From: Hippasteria phrygiana
Lineage: Eukaryota; Echinodermata; Asteroidea; Valvatida; Goniasteridae
Direction: 5' to 3'
Assembly: GCA_037893225.1 (NCBI GenBank)
Contig: JAZGUH010000557.1
Coordinates: forward strand, 1 to 64,000
DNA: 64,000 nt
This document shows positions 11,271 to 24,110 of this stretch, one piece after another. Position numbers and translations under genes: made by a program. Under the pieces are notes generated by a model that saw only the letters and a program-made list of their open reading frames with translations, ran no database searches and had not been told where the DNA came from. Numbering within the stretch: position 1 is the stretch's first letter; every line of letters begins with the position of its first letter.

Positions 11271-11400
11271 GAAAACATTATAATGACAAAAGTACCCTTA
11301 AGGAGACAATTTGTCATAATGTTTTATACCTTAGGGAGACAAGTGAAATTAGGGAGACATTTCAGTGTCTCCCTAAGTACCCAGCCCCCCTAAGGAGTGA
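11271..11400. repeat. Cluster of small foldbacks with TTAGGGAGACA units
   Basis: ACATTATAATGACAAA near 11273 is echoed inverted by TTTGTCATAATGTTTT near 11310. TTAGGGAGACA occurs twice (11333 and 11351), and the second copy forms an 11-bp hairpin with TGTCTCCCTAA. The TTAGGG here is part of the unit and is not telomeric DNA. Confidence 0.5.
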
Positions 11401-12109
11401 GAATGTTATTGTCGGAAGTGAGCTATATCGATAGAGGATGGTCCAAAACGAAAATATACCAAAATTCGTGGTGGTAGGACAAGGGATATTTGGGTTAGGT
11501 TACATTAAAGTTGAAAAGATTTTGTGCACGCGTCTATGGCAAAGTCTCCCGAATGCCCCATCCTTGGTAATTATTATTATAAAACTCATTAAACTTAAAA
11601 TGACAAAAGTAAAAACCAACATGTAAAATACATCAATAATAACAACAGTTTTAAGACCTTGTTAAGAAGAAAAGAAAGGTATTAAACCTTGTTCTGAAAA
11701 ACCGAAAGAAACTGAACAGACTGAATCTGGGCTGGTATAGCTGGTTCCATAAAGTGGGAGCGGCTTGTGCAAATACACGCCCCCATGTCTTTTTTTCATT
11801 CTCCCATAATAAACAGTATTATGTTTAAAACAAATTGAACGGAACATTTATTGCATGCCCCTTTGGCCCTTTAAGTCTCCGTCTTTTGCTTCTGCCGAAC
11901 CCATAACTCAACAGGACCATGGAGTTATCCTTTTTAATAGCTCTTTATGGACCTGACCCTTTCATTTGAATAAATTCATACAGTTGATGGAAGTTACTAA
12001 AGGTATTCGCATCGCCTGTCATGTCAGAGAAGGAAACTGTGCTCATTGGTAGAGAGATCCACTTAAAGGTAAACATTGCCATGGAGGCAACTTCAGTAGC
12101 ATAATTTGC
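11401..12109. other. Intergenic, nothing recognised
   Basis: AT-rich unique sequence with only short chance frames. Confidence 0.4.
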
Positions 12110-12520
12110 TTAAAGGTAGTATACACCATTTGCTTTTGCTGTAAATTTCAGAAATAATTGGTTTTGGGGGTTAGTATTTTTTAAACCTTGTAATTGCAAA
12201 TACGGTAACACTGACCTGTTTAAAGGTTTGTGTGCATAGATGCTGGGAAAACAGAGCGACACAAATTCTGTTCTAGCAGTCTGGTTCCTTGACTTAGAGA
12301 AAATGGAGCAATTTATAGATGTCAGGGAATCATTAGGTCGGGGGACTAGACTATTTCAAACGATTTTTGTCGGTCGACAATCGTTGGAAAATGATATAAA
12401 TTTCCACTTTTCTTGAAAACGACATGACACCAGGTACCATTATTTCACAGGATACGGTATTTTGTAATCATTCAGTAGTTTTGTTTTTTGATATTTGCAA
12501 ATGTTGTATACTACCTTTAG
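12110..12520 (+). mobile_element. MITE family M12, copy 1 (TTAA-type)
   Basis: Ends AAAGGTAGTATACACCATTTGC and GCAAATGTTGTATACTACCTTT are inverted repeats. TTAA lies at the left edge (12110-12113) and TTAG at the right, suggesting a TTAA target. A second copy lies at 45232-45667 in the same orientation with long shared blocks (TGCATAGATGCTGGGAAAAC, GATATAAATTTCCAC). It is non-coding. TTAA preference is typical of piggyBac-related elements. Confidence 0.75.
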
Positions 12521-12819
12521 GTAGTAACGCAACAATTAAATCTCCATGCGCGCTCTGGCGTACGATTTGAAATATAAGCGCTTAATCTAGCTACATTTTT
12601 TCTGCTAGGCTATATTTAGCACAACTTTACTGCTAAACCGTTAAAGAACCCTATGAAATAGGGCCGTGGAATTTCCGACGTTTGAGATCATACAAATAGG
12701 GAAATTATCTCATTTGTATTAGCTCAAAGATCAGATTGTACTTTAATACCCATTTCGCATGGAATCGGACATTTCGTTTTCAAATTGTAGGCCTATACAT
12801 TCGGCATACCGGTACTACA

Positions 12820-13215
12820 TACAGGGTATCTGCCGGTCTTAAAAAGTCTGAAATTGAATTTTCTCAATTTAAGGCCTTAAAAAGCATTAAAAAGTATTAA
12901 ATTGAGTTCTCCAAGGTCTTAAAAAATAGACGAAGCGAGTAATGATGCTTTTTATCAACTCGTAAATAACAATCACACAGTGTATATACAAAATATCAGC
13001 TATTGGAGCGCATAGAACAATTTTTCGGAAAGCTGATCGCACGTGGCAGACATGTGGGCCTACAATTATGTATTTACCGAGCATTCCAATCCCGAGATCC
13101 AAAATCCACCCATATACATCTAGTGTCTGTCTGCTTATTTTTGGTCTTAAATTTTGTTTAGGACAGCATTAAAAGGGTCTTAAAAAGTCTTAAATTTGAC
13201 TTTCTGAAACATGCA
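12820..13215. repeat. Possible element with TCTTAAAAAGTCTTAAA microrepeats
   Basis: GGTATCTGCCGGTCTTAAAAAGTC at the left and GTCTTAAAAAGTCTTAAA...CATGCAGATACT at the right share GTATCTGC/GCAGATAC ends and the same TTAAAAAG motif. The interior (12920-13130) looks unique. Boundaries are approximate. Confidence 0.4.
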
Positions 13216-16200
13216 GATACTATGTGTAACATATCAACCTCGTTTGTTTAAATTTGCTGAGGAAAACTATTTAGTTTATAATGGTTAATGCAAAACAAGA
13301 TGGCTGGGGGAGGGCATTTCCGATTTTAATTTAAGACCTATACCGGTACCTTGTCCGTGGCAAATTGGAAACATTTACGGCATTGATTGAACGCCTAGAT
13401 TCGGTTGCGTTAATGCATCAGCAACGGTGACATTTTGGCCATGGTATATCTAGGATTACGTTTCAAGATGCTCCATCTTGTCCGTAAAGTCTGATGAGTT
13501 CGTGAGTACTTTCACGACAAAGAATCCGGTCATTCTAGGCCGTACTTTCTTTTCCTGAGCGCAAAAGGATCTATAGACTATTTCATGCTTGATCTTTCAC
13601 TAGACTGCTTGAATTCCCTCTAATGTGCAGTAGGCCTATATTGAGAATGATGCAGCTTGTGTAGATATGGCGCTTTTAATTGGTCCCGTGTGCGCTAGCG
13701 CTGTAATTATTTCCCATTTTTTAAGAGTTGGATGCTATTTTTCTATTTTTGTACTTCAGTTCGGGTCACATTTATTGCCATTAATGCACACTAAACCTCA
13801 AGTAGACATTTATTCAACGTTACAAAGTACAACAAATAATTTGATATAAGTAGGCCTACATATGTATCAAACAAGAAATGAATCTAATAGATTTGAATCA
13901 CCGAAATACGTAATTAAACAACGTTAGGTATAGGGTGAAGCAATTAGCTTTTGTTCCCTGACCTTATAAGACAGACAACTACAATACACATAACCAATAG
14001 AGACAAAACACAATCATAAGTACGAACGAAACAAGCAGGAGTAACATTAGACATACGTGTATATTACATTATCTTATAAGTAAGAGTTGATAAATTGAGT
14101 TTTTAACTTTTTAGCGAATACAGATAATGTTGAGGAAGATTTAATTGGGTCACTCAGACTATTCCAGAAGTTAATGCCCCGGTGGGCAAAGCTATTTTTC
14201 AACTTTGAAGTTCTGTTTGAATATTCGTGAACTTGCGTTTCGCATTACAGGTATATGCAAAAATACGTTTGTGAATTATGGGTAAACATAAAAACCATAA
14301 TTGTAGCACAAACTCTCTAAATAGTATTTTTGTAGTTACCTGTAGTTAATTGCGCATATACAATTATAGAGTGTGCACATGGCCAGGGTCTTGAACAAAT
14401 TGCCATCCTTGCTTTTTCATATAACCGTCATCAGTGTTTGTTTCTCGACATAGATTGGCTGCAATGGGTATGTTCTATGACAAATTAGTTATTTTTGTTA
14501 GGTTTTGTGCACTAGTAGTATCACCTTTATAATGACAGATGTTTTCCTTGTAATTTCTAGCGTTGTTTTCCAAAGGTTTCAAACCCAATTTGTGTAGGCC
14601 TATAGGCCTAAATATAGAAAACGCCTTTTTTGGAAGTTTGAATTAAATGTGTGCATTGACGTACATTGCATGAAGATTGTACACAAACTCACCGAGAGCA
14701 GTCGAAACCACAAAAAGGTCGTTAGGGATTGCCTCTAGGTTTTGCGTCTGTGTTTCCATGACAACGGGATAATCATTAATCCCAATGAGCTCTTATTAAA
14801 GTGAGGCACGTGTCATTGACCGAACTTAATAATGACTATTAGTACAGATTGTACTCTTTTTGACGATCATGCGTGATTAGCTCGCTCTTTTAAGCGCGGC
14901 GATCACACTTTCTATAAAGCTCGCTCGAGGCCAAGACTAGTCTGAAAAGATAATTTTCTAGCTTTTTTCTTTCAGTATATCTTAAGCGAAATTATCGTAA
15001 TGAGAATACTGTCTTAACAAACGGTGGTAAAGCCTTATGTAAAAATGCTTTCATGCTTTCAACTCAACATATGCATTTAAAAAAAATTATTTAGAAAATT
15101 CGTTATCTTAAGGTAAAGCAGCATCTGTCTCTCGTACTTTCTTTTTATAACCGATTGAGTGTTCAAAACACCGTTTTCCGGTCTGGAACGCGGCTAATAA
15201 AGCGTGTTTGTTTGAAATGAATCTTGTTTTCCTTATTTGGCCAGTGTAGTGTTGAAAGCATACGAGTTCCTTCTTCGTAGAGAGCTATTGCAGTCTGCGA
15301 AGGATTTATGTGTTTTTGATGGCCCCGGCTATTTTGGCTTTCCAATCTTAAAAATAGAATCTCTGATTCCTGTGGGCGAACGTTGGACTGAAGTCCACCC
15401 GATGACCCAGGGACATTCTTGTGACAGGAAATTGGGCTCATAAATCAAAACATAAATAATTTCATTAGGCCCATGCGTTTCGTCTGTCAAACATCAAAAT
15501 TGGAATTCGATACCCAGGGATTCAATTTATCATGTGTCGCTTCTGGTATCCCCGAGGATCGTTGGAATGAAGCAATTACCCAGACGGTGAAAGACAAGGT
15601 TTTAATTAGGTTGGTACTTAGTAATTAATAACAGCAAAACAGCAAAGAGAACTTTCATCCTAAGAGCCTGTATAGAATTAAACTTGTTGTTGAGTTGGAC
15701 ATTTTAATAGTCGTCAGTATAACATTAAATTAAAGTAAGTTTTAATATTGAACATAAACAGTTCCTTGTATTGGTGGTCGTTTTAAAGACTACAACCTGA
15801 TCTAAAATATTGTTTCCATCGCTGTTTTTTTTTTAATGATATTTCTATCCTCGCTGAATTCATGGCTTAGTGATTTTGAAGCAAGAAACAAATCCGTAGC
15901 AGATCATGGATTGATATATTTTGTGTGATATTTTAAATGCAAATTTCGTCCATTGTCCTTCACTACAATATTTCTGTTAAGCGAAGCTCTTTTATCTTTA
16001 ATATTATTCCACGGTTCTGCTGGTTTTCTTTTTTGCCTTTTCACAACTTTCATATTTTTTTAACGAATGTTAAGCTGCGCTAATCCAACTGTTGTGCATA
16101 GGAATGTAAGTGTTTATTCTACATCCGAATTTCATAATTAGGGGCCCTAAATACATTTTTCCCAAAACGTCTTATAGCAACATATGTTTTTCTCCAGATT

Positions 16201-16823
16201 CAATCAGTGTGTTCCAAAAACTTTCAACCGAAGCATTTTATTTTTAAAAAGAAAATCATCGATTAGGCCTACGTTGCTTACATCGCTAACATTATTAATG
16301 GCATCGTTTTCTGGCTTGTTAAAGTAACTCGTGTGAAATAAGACAGCGCGAGAGACTCGTGACATTTTGCAAATGTCATTGTCTCTTTCAAACATTTACA
16401 GATACATGTAGGCCTACATAGCGGTATTGAGGGGGTTGACACTGCCTGCTCAGCATGTGTATTATCGTCTGGCATTCAGAGTGACAAGTAAGTAGTGCGC
16501 GGGCTAAGTATAGGCCTACAGCCTGTGGGATGCAACCGAAGATTGTCGTGTCTGGAGTTGTCACTTTAGCAGGATTCCAATCCAAATCGCTGATTTTGCT
16601 AATTGAAAAAATATTGGACGTAATAACTGTAGAAATCAATAATTTCGTAAGTTGAATCCGGCATTTTCCCGTGTCATTAGCAGAGTTTCGTAACAATATA
16701 TTTTCATGAATCCTAAGCATAATCAATGCTCGTAAATCAAATTCATGGTGAACATTTTAAAGAAACACAAATATTTTGTGATAAACAAATACACAAACCC
16801 TTTTTTAAGTGGGTAAAATATAA
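13216..16823. other. Intergenic, no gene supported
   Basis: About 3.6 kb of AT-rich sequence with several TAGGCCTA octamers (13641, 13852, 14595, 14603, 16265, 16410, 16511 approximately). Open frames are short and overlap on both strands (for example 15163-15443). No repeat boundary was found. Confidence 0.4.
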
Positions 16824-16825
16824 TA

Positions 16826-16880
16826 GAGGGCAGGATAGCTCAGCAGGTAGAACGTACGCTGGTACTGTGATTGATTCAAA
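16826..16880 (+). repeat. Truncated head of tRNA-derived SINE
   Basis: GAGGGCAGGATAGCTCAGCAGGTAGA matches the 5' half of the tRNA-like unit at 33332-33403, including the pol III A-box region TAGCTCAG. Similarity fades before the B box. Confidence 0.6.
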
Positions 16881-17774
16881 CAAATCTTTTAATTACTTAG
16901 TCACAACACGTACGTGGTTTATTTGATGATAAAATTAAAACGTGGTTATTATAAAATGACATTCTACAAAATTGTCCCATGTCATAGCAAGAGGTATAAG
17001 TTTGGTCTTGAGTCACATGAAAATATACAAATGAGGAATGTGTACATGCTAATTTGAACACTTCAAGTGCAAGTACAAGTTTTAAATTACCTGTTACACA
17101 TAAAGTCGCACAATTTGTTGTATCGATGGAGTATCGACAATGATGTTGATTGTTGATGTAGTTCATTGGCTTTTATGTGGTTTGAAATGATGATGCATCG
17201 CTGTTTCTCAATGGCAAGGCATCAAAGACGATGGTAATGATCAATGACTTTATTTCATTATTATGTCGTTATAGCGTAACCGGATCCTACGAAGTGACGC
17301 TATAAAGTACATCTTTTCATTTGTTAATTTTTAATTATGCATTAAAAGTAGAACAACCAGCTCTTCTTTATTAATACGTATCTCAGTGAAACATTTGCAG
17401 ATTGATTGCCATTTTGAGAGAATTATTTGAGGGCCTGTAACTTATAGAACTTTGAATCGTTTTATTGGGTTGGGCTATCTTTAATTTTTGCAGTCAAAAC
17501 ATTTTAAGTTACAGACAAACTAGGTCTAGACATCAATAATAGTGAAGTCAGTACCTGTGGACTTTCGTCTGTTATTCAGATGTTAATTTTATTTTCATGT
17601 ACATGTATACTTGTTCATCTCAGCATCTTTACAGTCATTAACGTAATAGGACTTTTTGCTCATGGTTCCCAAGGATTTTTGTCAGTCTGCCGAAACGTTG
17701 GCACGTGCGTTGAAAACATTGTTCTATTCCATGCGCAGATATTTTTTTTTTTTTGGGGGGTGCGGGGGTGTTGA
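16881..17774. other. Intergenic, nothing recognised
   Basis: AT-rich, ending in a T-run then G-run near 17742-17766. No gene or repeat was identified. Confidence 0.4.
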
Positions 17775-18090
17775 TTCTTATTATTGAAATCCCCAATACA
17801 AGGCTAAAAGCTACTCTATAAATTGTAAAGGGTTACTATTAGAGGTGGTAGGGTTGGCGACATTTTGATCTGCCATCCCTACGTCCACCCTTACAGTTTT
17901 CCTTGGGACCAAATCCAAATAGAGTAGGCCCCCTATAGGCTATAATTCTTCAACAGATTCCAGAGAAATTATCCCAATTTTCAGATTTATAGACCAGGCG
18001 GGTAACTTCCACCGTGGGTGAGACCAACTTACCTCTCCCTTGAAACCCAACCAAAATCTGGTAACCAAAATCTCGGAGATAGTTCAAATG
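17775..18090 (+). repeat. Dispersed repeat family R5, copy B (longest)
   Basis: The most complete copy of the five. Blocks include AATACAAGGCTAAAAGC, GGTGGTAGGGTTGGCGAC, ATTCCAGAGAAATTATCCC and GGTAACTTCCACCGTGGGTG. No open frame of note and no clear terminal inverted repeats. Confidence 0.75.
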
Positions 18091-18868
18091 CGCAGATTTC
18101 CTTGTTTCTATCACTGAGCTCAAGTGCCAGATTTTACTTACCCATATGGCCTCGAACAGTAGAGACTCAGATAGCGCTCGCAGCCACGTGAAAGCTCAAC
18201 ACGTGGATTTGCCTACTGATCTTGCTAAAAGGGCTTCTCGCATCGGCGTTTGAACGAGTGGGTGAATAGAGGAAGTATAAATGTCAATTTATGCTGCTTG
18301 CCTAAAGCTATACTCTCAGTGGCATTTACCCGCTTGCTTACATCTCGGAGAGTTATTACATTTTTACAACGTTGAGTTATGTGTGTTTGGACGTCTGGAG
18401 GGCTATAAGGTTTATGATTAAGCACCTATTTCTAGGGAAGTCGATTATTTTGTTCATGTCATGCCTAGTAAACACTAAACAAGACATAACTGCAATGCAT
18501 GTAATACAAATAGTTCATCTTGAACTTGGAATGCACTTAGTATAAATCACTTTAGAGTTGGAAAGTGTAACAGGCAACATGCTGAACCTCGATAGTGGAT
18601 TGGATTGCAGAGTTTTAGGCCTACGTTGACATAATTTTAAATGTGATTGAGGCTTGCTTGGTGAGGAGCACAACTTGAAAACAAGTTGGGTACTCCATGT
18701 GAAATATAACTAACTCTAAACAGAGAAGTGTCAATCCCCACGTTGTCCATGAGTGCGGTGTTCCTCTGTAGCCTCATTGACGCACCCCAGCGGACATTCC
18801 AGCATGCAGTTTCACACCTCTAGCTCGTTGCATCCTGTTTCACACTTCACCGATCCGAAATGAGTCCT
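18091..18868. other. Intergenic, nothing recognised
   Basis: Unique sequence without supported gene or repeat. Confidence 0.4.
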
Positions 18869-19077
18869 GGGGCCAATTTCACGGCGATGCTAAGCACAAC
18901 AATTTGCTTAGCGTGAAAAGTCTTCCTTGGTTAATACAGGATTACCAACAAAATTTTGATGGGAAATGTATCGCTTGTGGCTTATTCAGCTGTTGTTTGC
19001 TTAGCATGAAAATCCCATGGCCTTTTGGCTGGTAACCTGTTTTTATTAAGCAAGACTTTTTGGTGCTAAGCAACTAA
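18869..19077 (+). mobile_element. MITE family GGGGCCAATTTCA, copy 1 (3' end lost)
   Basis: Begins GGGGCCAATTTCACGG and shares interior blocks (AAAGTCTTCCTTGG, TGTTTGCTTAGCATGAAAAT, GGCTGGTAACC) with copies at 22114-22361, 43559-43800 and 44964-45180. The right terminal repeat is missing after GCTAAGCAACTAAG. Confidence 0.8.
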
Positions 19078-20690
19078 GATAATACCTCTGGTTCTTCAAA
19101 GAACCGTACCTCTGGTTCTTAAAAGAACCGCACCTCTCCTTCAAAAGTTATCTATACTTCGCATGATCCGCGAAAGTGATATTTTAGTTTATAGTTTTAA
19201 TAAACAAACATAAGGGCCTTGTCACGCGAGGCAACATTTTGCAAGCAACTTTCGGAGGAAACTATAATAGTACACTGCAGGTTAATGAAATGTTTAAGTA
19301 GATATTTAACTGACAGTGTGTCGACATTACTAAGAAAAGCATGCGAAAATTGCCATGTGAGTATATTTTCGTCTTAGACATTGCCTGGAACTGATTGCCG
19401 GTGCATTGCCTCGTGTGACATGGTCCTAAAGGTTTTAAAAGTATTAAAAGGTTTTAAAACTAAAAGTGCGGGTTATCCTTGGTTTATTATTTATCTAACC
19501 ACATTGTTGTCAAGCTGGCTGCATATAAGGATGTATGTAAAATCCTGTAACCAGTCCCGAACTACATCTCTTTGCTACAAATTTCTTTCAATTATGAACT
19601 GGCGCCTGTATTGTTTGCCATTAGAACCGTGCGTGACCTTTGGGCTTTCGGAAGTTCCGGCGATTTTGTTGCCACCAATTTATGATATAATATACAAGAA
19701 AGAGCCAGGCCTTTTATTACTTATATCATGCACTCCACGCGGGTTGATTAATCTATATAGTTAATGGAATGATCTGGCAAATAGTTCCTCCAACCTGGTT
19801 AAACATCTCCGACCTTCTTAAAGTGCCTCCGATAGATGCGACAAGCAGCAGCGCATATATACGCGCACGGAACGAAAGCGCCCGTCGGTTGTTTTCTCAG
19901 CTGCTGGGGGGTCGGCCGTATACTGCAGACACGAATCGTCTGGCTGTACGGCTATAGAATTATCGCGTTAATAATTATCAGTATTTTTCTCATTGAAATA
20001 TTGGCTTCAGGCGACTGTGTGAGTTTTTCAATCAGCATTTTTACCGCGTGTAATAATGTGATTATTTGTGGAAGGATAATTTATTAAAATTCGACACCCC
20101 GTGGAAGTCTGAAGCAAGCTTGCTGTTGTAGAACTAATTCCGTCGCCTCGCGTTCTTATATTACTGTAATTTTACTTGGAGCTCGAGTTACATTGAGTTC
20201 AAACATGAATGGGCTTCGCTTATTTTAACTCGTCCTTGACTACAGGAATATATTGCTGTGGTTTCCGTTGATAAATTGAATTTCCCTTTACAGTTTCCAT
20301 ATTTGTATGGGGCTTAGGGCCTATGTCAATATAGGTAGAATAAACATCGAAATGAAGAGATTGAATTAAAAAAGGCACTATTTCCTCTTTCGTTATCCGC
20401 AGCGATCGTGTTTCTCACATTTCTTTCTGCCTCATGACCTGTTTAAAGTGAAATCTTGTATACTGCATTCTTTATGCATCTTGTCCTTTCTTAGCCTCTT
20501 TTTAGCTATGCGATCTCAGTGATCTGACTCACTGTTAATACAGAGCAACCTTCTGAAGATAGCATGTATTTCTTGCTGGGTCTGCAATTTGAGAACAATG
20601 TTCCCCATAAGTCCTTGTATAGAATTATAATGTGTCTTGAATTTCATATTTAACATCTAATCATACATACGCAGGGGTTTCAACATGTTT
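19078..20690. other. Intergenic, with GGTTCTT/AAGAACC microhairpins
   Basis: At 19086-19135 the sequence CTCTGGTTCTTCAAAGAACC is followed by a near repeat, CTCTGGTTCTTAAAAGAACC. Similar GGTTCTTxxAGAACC hairpins occur at 26110-26245 and 41075. The rest, including a 127-codon frame at 19381-19764, shows nothing recognisable. Confidence 0.4.
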
Positions 20691-20699
20691 TAGAGTATA

Positions 20700-20870
20700 G
20701 CAGGCAGATGGATGAAAGTATGCGGCAGTGAGTCCTTGCCCCAAATGGCGTGGGGTCCGGGGCCCGCCGAGGGCCACGGAAGTTTTCGGATTGTAGATGC
20801 TCTCTGGTGCAATCTAGGCATTTCCTGGCTGAGACCAGGTTTTCAAAGATCCTACTGTACAGTACTGAAC
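20700..20870 (-). repeat. Dispersed repeat resembling a widespread marine-invertebrate element
   Basis: On the minus strand, CCTAGATTGCACCAGAGAGC is followed by CAATCCGAAAAC and a GGCCCCGGACCCCACGCC block. This combination is familiar from abundant repeats in several marine animals. The element class is not clear from this fragment, and the assignment is from general memory of the pattern only. Confidence 0.4.
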
Positions 20871-21503
20871 TTAAAGTTGCATTCATTTTATGAAATAAAA
20901 AGAAATGGCCAGGGGTTTCCCTGCGGGTGGTTAACCCATTTATTTGACTGCTGGAAGATAATTAATTTTCATAGAATTCCCAGTTGATTGTAAATGTACA
21001 TGTAATCATTGTATATATTTAGCAAGAGTAATTCATATCTACCGAGTAATTCATACCTACCGAAAATGTGGGAAAAACAGCTCACCTCCTATTAATATTA
21101 TTTTACAGTCATAGAAATGTAAGTTACACCGCATGTCTTTTTGTTGATGCGCACAAAACCCCTTGAATTCTCATTAACAGAGTTAAATGTTCTGAAATGC
21201 AACAAGAAGACGATGAAAAATCTGGGGAAAAAAACCTGAGGTGGGCCTATGGATGAGCAAGTTATGGACATAATGTCCGTAACGGCAGAACTTGCTCGAA
21301 AACCTCCGTCCTCATTCGAAATGGGGCCGACCACCGAGATCGATCGCGAATCGGGCCGGGGGCCGGGCGCCCGGGCGCGGGCTGGAAAGATCGGGGGGCT
21401 AGGTTGACAAGGCTTCACTCGTTAAGTAAAGTTGGAGTACCCAGAAAATGTTGAATAATTTTAATCAACGATCCACAGCGTTCAACATAAATGAGAAAGG
21501 TTT
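20871..21503. other. Intergenic, nothing recognised
   Basis: Contains a short direct repeat (GAGTAATTCATAYCTACCGA, near 21027-21062) and a GC-rich patch at 21340-21410. No gene is supported. Confidence 0.4.
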
Positions 21504-21684
21504 AAGGGCCGGTCACACTGGCCACGATAACGACGACAATAACGAAAACGGTGAGAATAAACACCATTGATTTGTGAAATTGTCGCGTAATACGCCGGCG
21601 TTCCACCCATATAGAGAGCGTTTATTCGCATCGTTTTCGTTTTCGTTTTCGTCATCGTTATTGTGGCCGGTGTGACCGGCCCTT
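21504..21684. mobile_element. MITE, TIR AAGGGCCGGTCACAC
   Basis: Terminal inverted repeats AAGGGCCGGTCACACTGGCC and GGCCGGTGTGACCGGCCCTT extend with interruptions into ACGATAACGA/TCGTTATTG. It is 181 bp. The interior has AACGAAAACG and CGTTTTCGTTTTCG runs. It is non-coding. Confidence 0.8.
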
Positions 21685-22113
21685 TACTTCCATAGGCAAA
21701 GCACGAATTTTGTTTTGCGGCGCCAACTTTCCAAGTTTGCTCCTACGTATTAAACTACGATCCTTAACCCACGTCACACGTCTCACATTCCTTCCCCACC
21801 ATCTTTGCTTGTCCCTGTTGCATTGGCCTCGCATGTAAATCCAGTTGCCTCCTCCCCCGTGCCATGCTCTCTCCTTATAAATCCTGATCACCTCCGTGGG
21901 CCAGTTTTACCATCCATCTCCGGAATGTTAACATCTTTTACGGGCATTCCCCACGGGCGGGGTGAGCCGGAGGCTATAGGACTAAACTACCGGCTGTCTA
22001 GAGCTGCCCGCCTGACCTGCGCCGTCTAACACCAGCCGGTAAAAAGAGCTAGATCCCCGGTCCCTGATTAGTTTAAAGCTGCCTGAAAATTGAATTTTCT
22101 CTCTGAGCATTCT
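21685..22113. other. Intergenic, nothing recognised
   Basis: A 428-bp segment between two MITEs. Short frames only. Confidence 0.4.
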
Positions 22114-22361
22114 GGGGCCAATTTCACGGAGCTGCTAAGCACAACATATTGCTCAGCATGAAAAGTCTTCCTTGGTAAAAACAGGATTATTTAACTAACA
22201 AATGTTCATAGGATGTACATATTTTGATTGCGGATTGTATTCGGCTGTTTTTTGGCTTCGCATGAAAATCATATGGAGTTTGGGCTGGTAACCCATTACT
22301 AAGCAAACTTGTTTTGTGCTAAGCAAATTTGTGTGCGTAGCAGCTCCGTGAAATTGGCCCC
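22114..22361 (+). mobile_element. MITE family GGGGCCAATTTCA, copy 2 (complete)
   Basis: Both ends are present: GGGGCCAATTTCACGGAGCT at the left and its exact inversion at the right, with GCTAAGCA/TGCTAAGC inside. It is 248 bp and is the best reference copy of the family in this window. Target duplication is unclear. Confidence 0.85.
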
Positions 22362-22679
22362 TAGTGTTGTAGTGTCTTGCGTCACACCAAAGCCACCGTG
22401 GGGAATCCACCCTGGGGAGTTTGTCACGCTGTTTGTCGCGTCCGGGAAGTAATTTTTAGAGAGAGTTGTTTTCGCTGCTTGTTTGTCTCATCGTATAGGC
22501 ATGTTTATCGGTTCGAAGTAAGTTGATGTTCTTGGGAAATGTAATTTAAAGGGGTTTGCTGGGGTCAGACACTGTCATACCATCCTGCATGCTGTGCACG
22601 CAGCGGGACATCGTTTTCTCGTGGGGTTTATGCAGTTCTTTGACTTGGAGAGAAGATACCGGAAACCAGGCACATTCTA
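22362..22679. other. Intergenic, nothing recognised
   Basis: A 318-bp segment between a MITE and the left arm of the 2.7-kb inverted-repeat element. Confidence 0.4.
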
Positions 22680-23144
22680 TAAATCTGTAAATATCGCTTG
22701 TTTTGGAACAAAAAACTTGCCAGTGATGACAGGATTTCATTTTCCTCATTTAATTACAATTAAAGAATTGGCAACATGAATTTCTTGTTCTTTAATTCAA
22801 TTCCGGTTGCATTGGAAAATAAGACTGTTTGAAAAGATTATGACTTGTTTGTTTCATTTGCTTTTGTTTTACAGGAAATAAGACCTTAGTCACATGACTA
22901 ATGTGATTAGTCATCATTTTGAATGACTAACTGCAAAAGTCACATGACTAACGGTTAGTCCTTTAAGACGTTTTTAGATTTAATCAGAAGACTAATTAAT
23001 ATTAGTCATTTTGACTAGCTTTTGACTAATATTCGACTAATAAATATTAGTCATCTGGCTTGCTGACTAACTTTTGTTGGTCATTTCAGACATAGGGCAG
23101 GACTAACGTTTATTAGTCAAAATGACCAACTTATGTTTTACAGT
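22680..23144 (+). repeat. Left arm of 2.7-kb inverted-repeat element (TTAGTCA motifs)
   Basis: About 465 bp, matched in inverse order by 24896-25368. The outer part reads TAAATCTGTAAA...CTTGCCAGTGATGACAGG. The inner 260 bp consist of repeated TTAGTCA/TGACTAA words. It ends in CTTATGTTTTACAGTG. It is non-coding. Confidence 0.85.
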
Positions 23145-23359
23145 GTAAAGGATGTGATTTTTGTATGCAAATCGCCCATCACACGGCCAAAGGCCACTCG
23201 AGGTGTGGGCTACAGAGGAAAGTGGGGAAGAACCAGCCCCATACACTGAAACAAGACACGATAATCTGATCTCTTCACAGTATGAATAGGGTCGGGATGG
23301 GTAACTATAGTCTACTGCAAGGCATTAATAATGCCTCTATATACCCATATTAGGCGTAG

Positions 23360-23460
23360 AAGTGCTATAGCCCAGGACTGCATGGGCTCGAACCCACAAC
23401 TTGCAGAATTACCCGCAGATCACGAATTCAATGCTCCAAACCACTAGGCCACGGCACTTC
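23360..23460 (-). repeat. tRNA-derived SINE fragment
   Basis: Read on the minus strand it has an A-box-like TGGCCTAGTGGTT and, about 45 bases on, a B box GGGTTCGAGCCC, with flanking pairs GCAAGTTGTGG and CATGCAG. The spacing fits a tRNA-derived pol III promoter. The cloverleaf is degenerate and no functional tRNA is proposed. Confidence 0.6.
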
Positions 23461-23904
23461 CACAATGGAGGGATGGAGGGAATAGGGATGGGATACATTA
23501 AGAAGTGTTATCATTCCTTAAAATGCATCAAGATAGAACACTCTATTCAATCTATAATAGCAACTCAACCATATAGATACGAACTCATCCCCGTGAGTTT
23601 CCTGTCATCCAGTCTTTCTATTTTCAGTGCGCAACGAGAATGGAATGAACGTAGTATTGAGTTCAAATCAGCGTAATGTGTTTCTCTTGCTTTGGATTAC
23701 GGATCACCCTGTAGAAAAACGATCTATCTTTGTATCACTGAGTCCACACCGACGAACCCCAGAGCTCAGTTACTTTGTCCAGTCCTCCCCGGCAAGCAAT
23801 AGATGATATCTACCTAATATAAAAGGGTTGTTCCATCGCAGGGGCATCGTGGTTGAGGGAGTGGGAAAAATGAGGTAGTGAGCTTCCATGGAAATTTGTT
23901 TTAT

Positions 23905-24110
23905 GGAAGTCACCCTATGGAAGGCTAGAAGCCACTCTATAGTTAAAGGGTTACAAACAGAGGTGGTAGACCCTGAGTCCAGATCTAAAAGAAAATCTTC
24001 AAAAGAAGCCGGGGAATTATCCCAATTTTCAGACCTATAGGCGGGGTAACTTCCACCATTGGTGAGTCTAACTCATATCACCTCTTTAAAAGAGGGATGG
24101 GTGTTGTTTG
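23905..24110 (+). repeat. Dispersed repeat family R5, copy C
   Basis: Shares GGAAGGCTAGAAGCCACTCT, AAAGGGTTAC, AGAGGTGGTAG and AATTATCCCAATTTTCAGA with the other copies. The middle block (GGGTTGGCGACATTT) is deleted. Confidence 0.7.

Noticed and set aside
11333..11384. Telomere-like TTAGGG repeats
   Set aside because: TTAGGG occurs only as part of a TTAGGGAGACA unit in a small hairpin.
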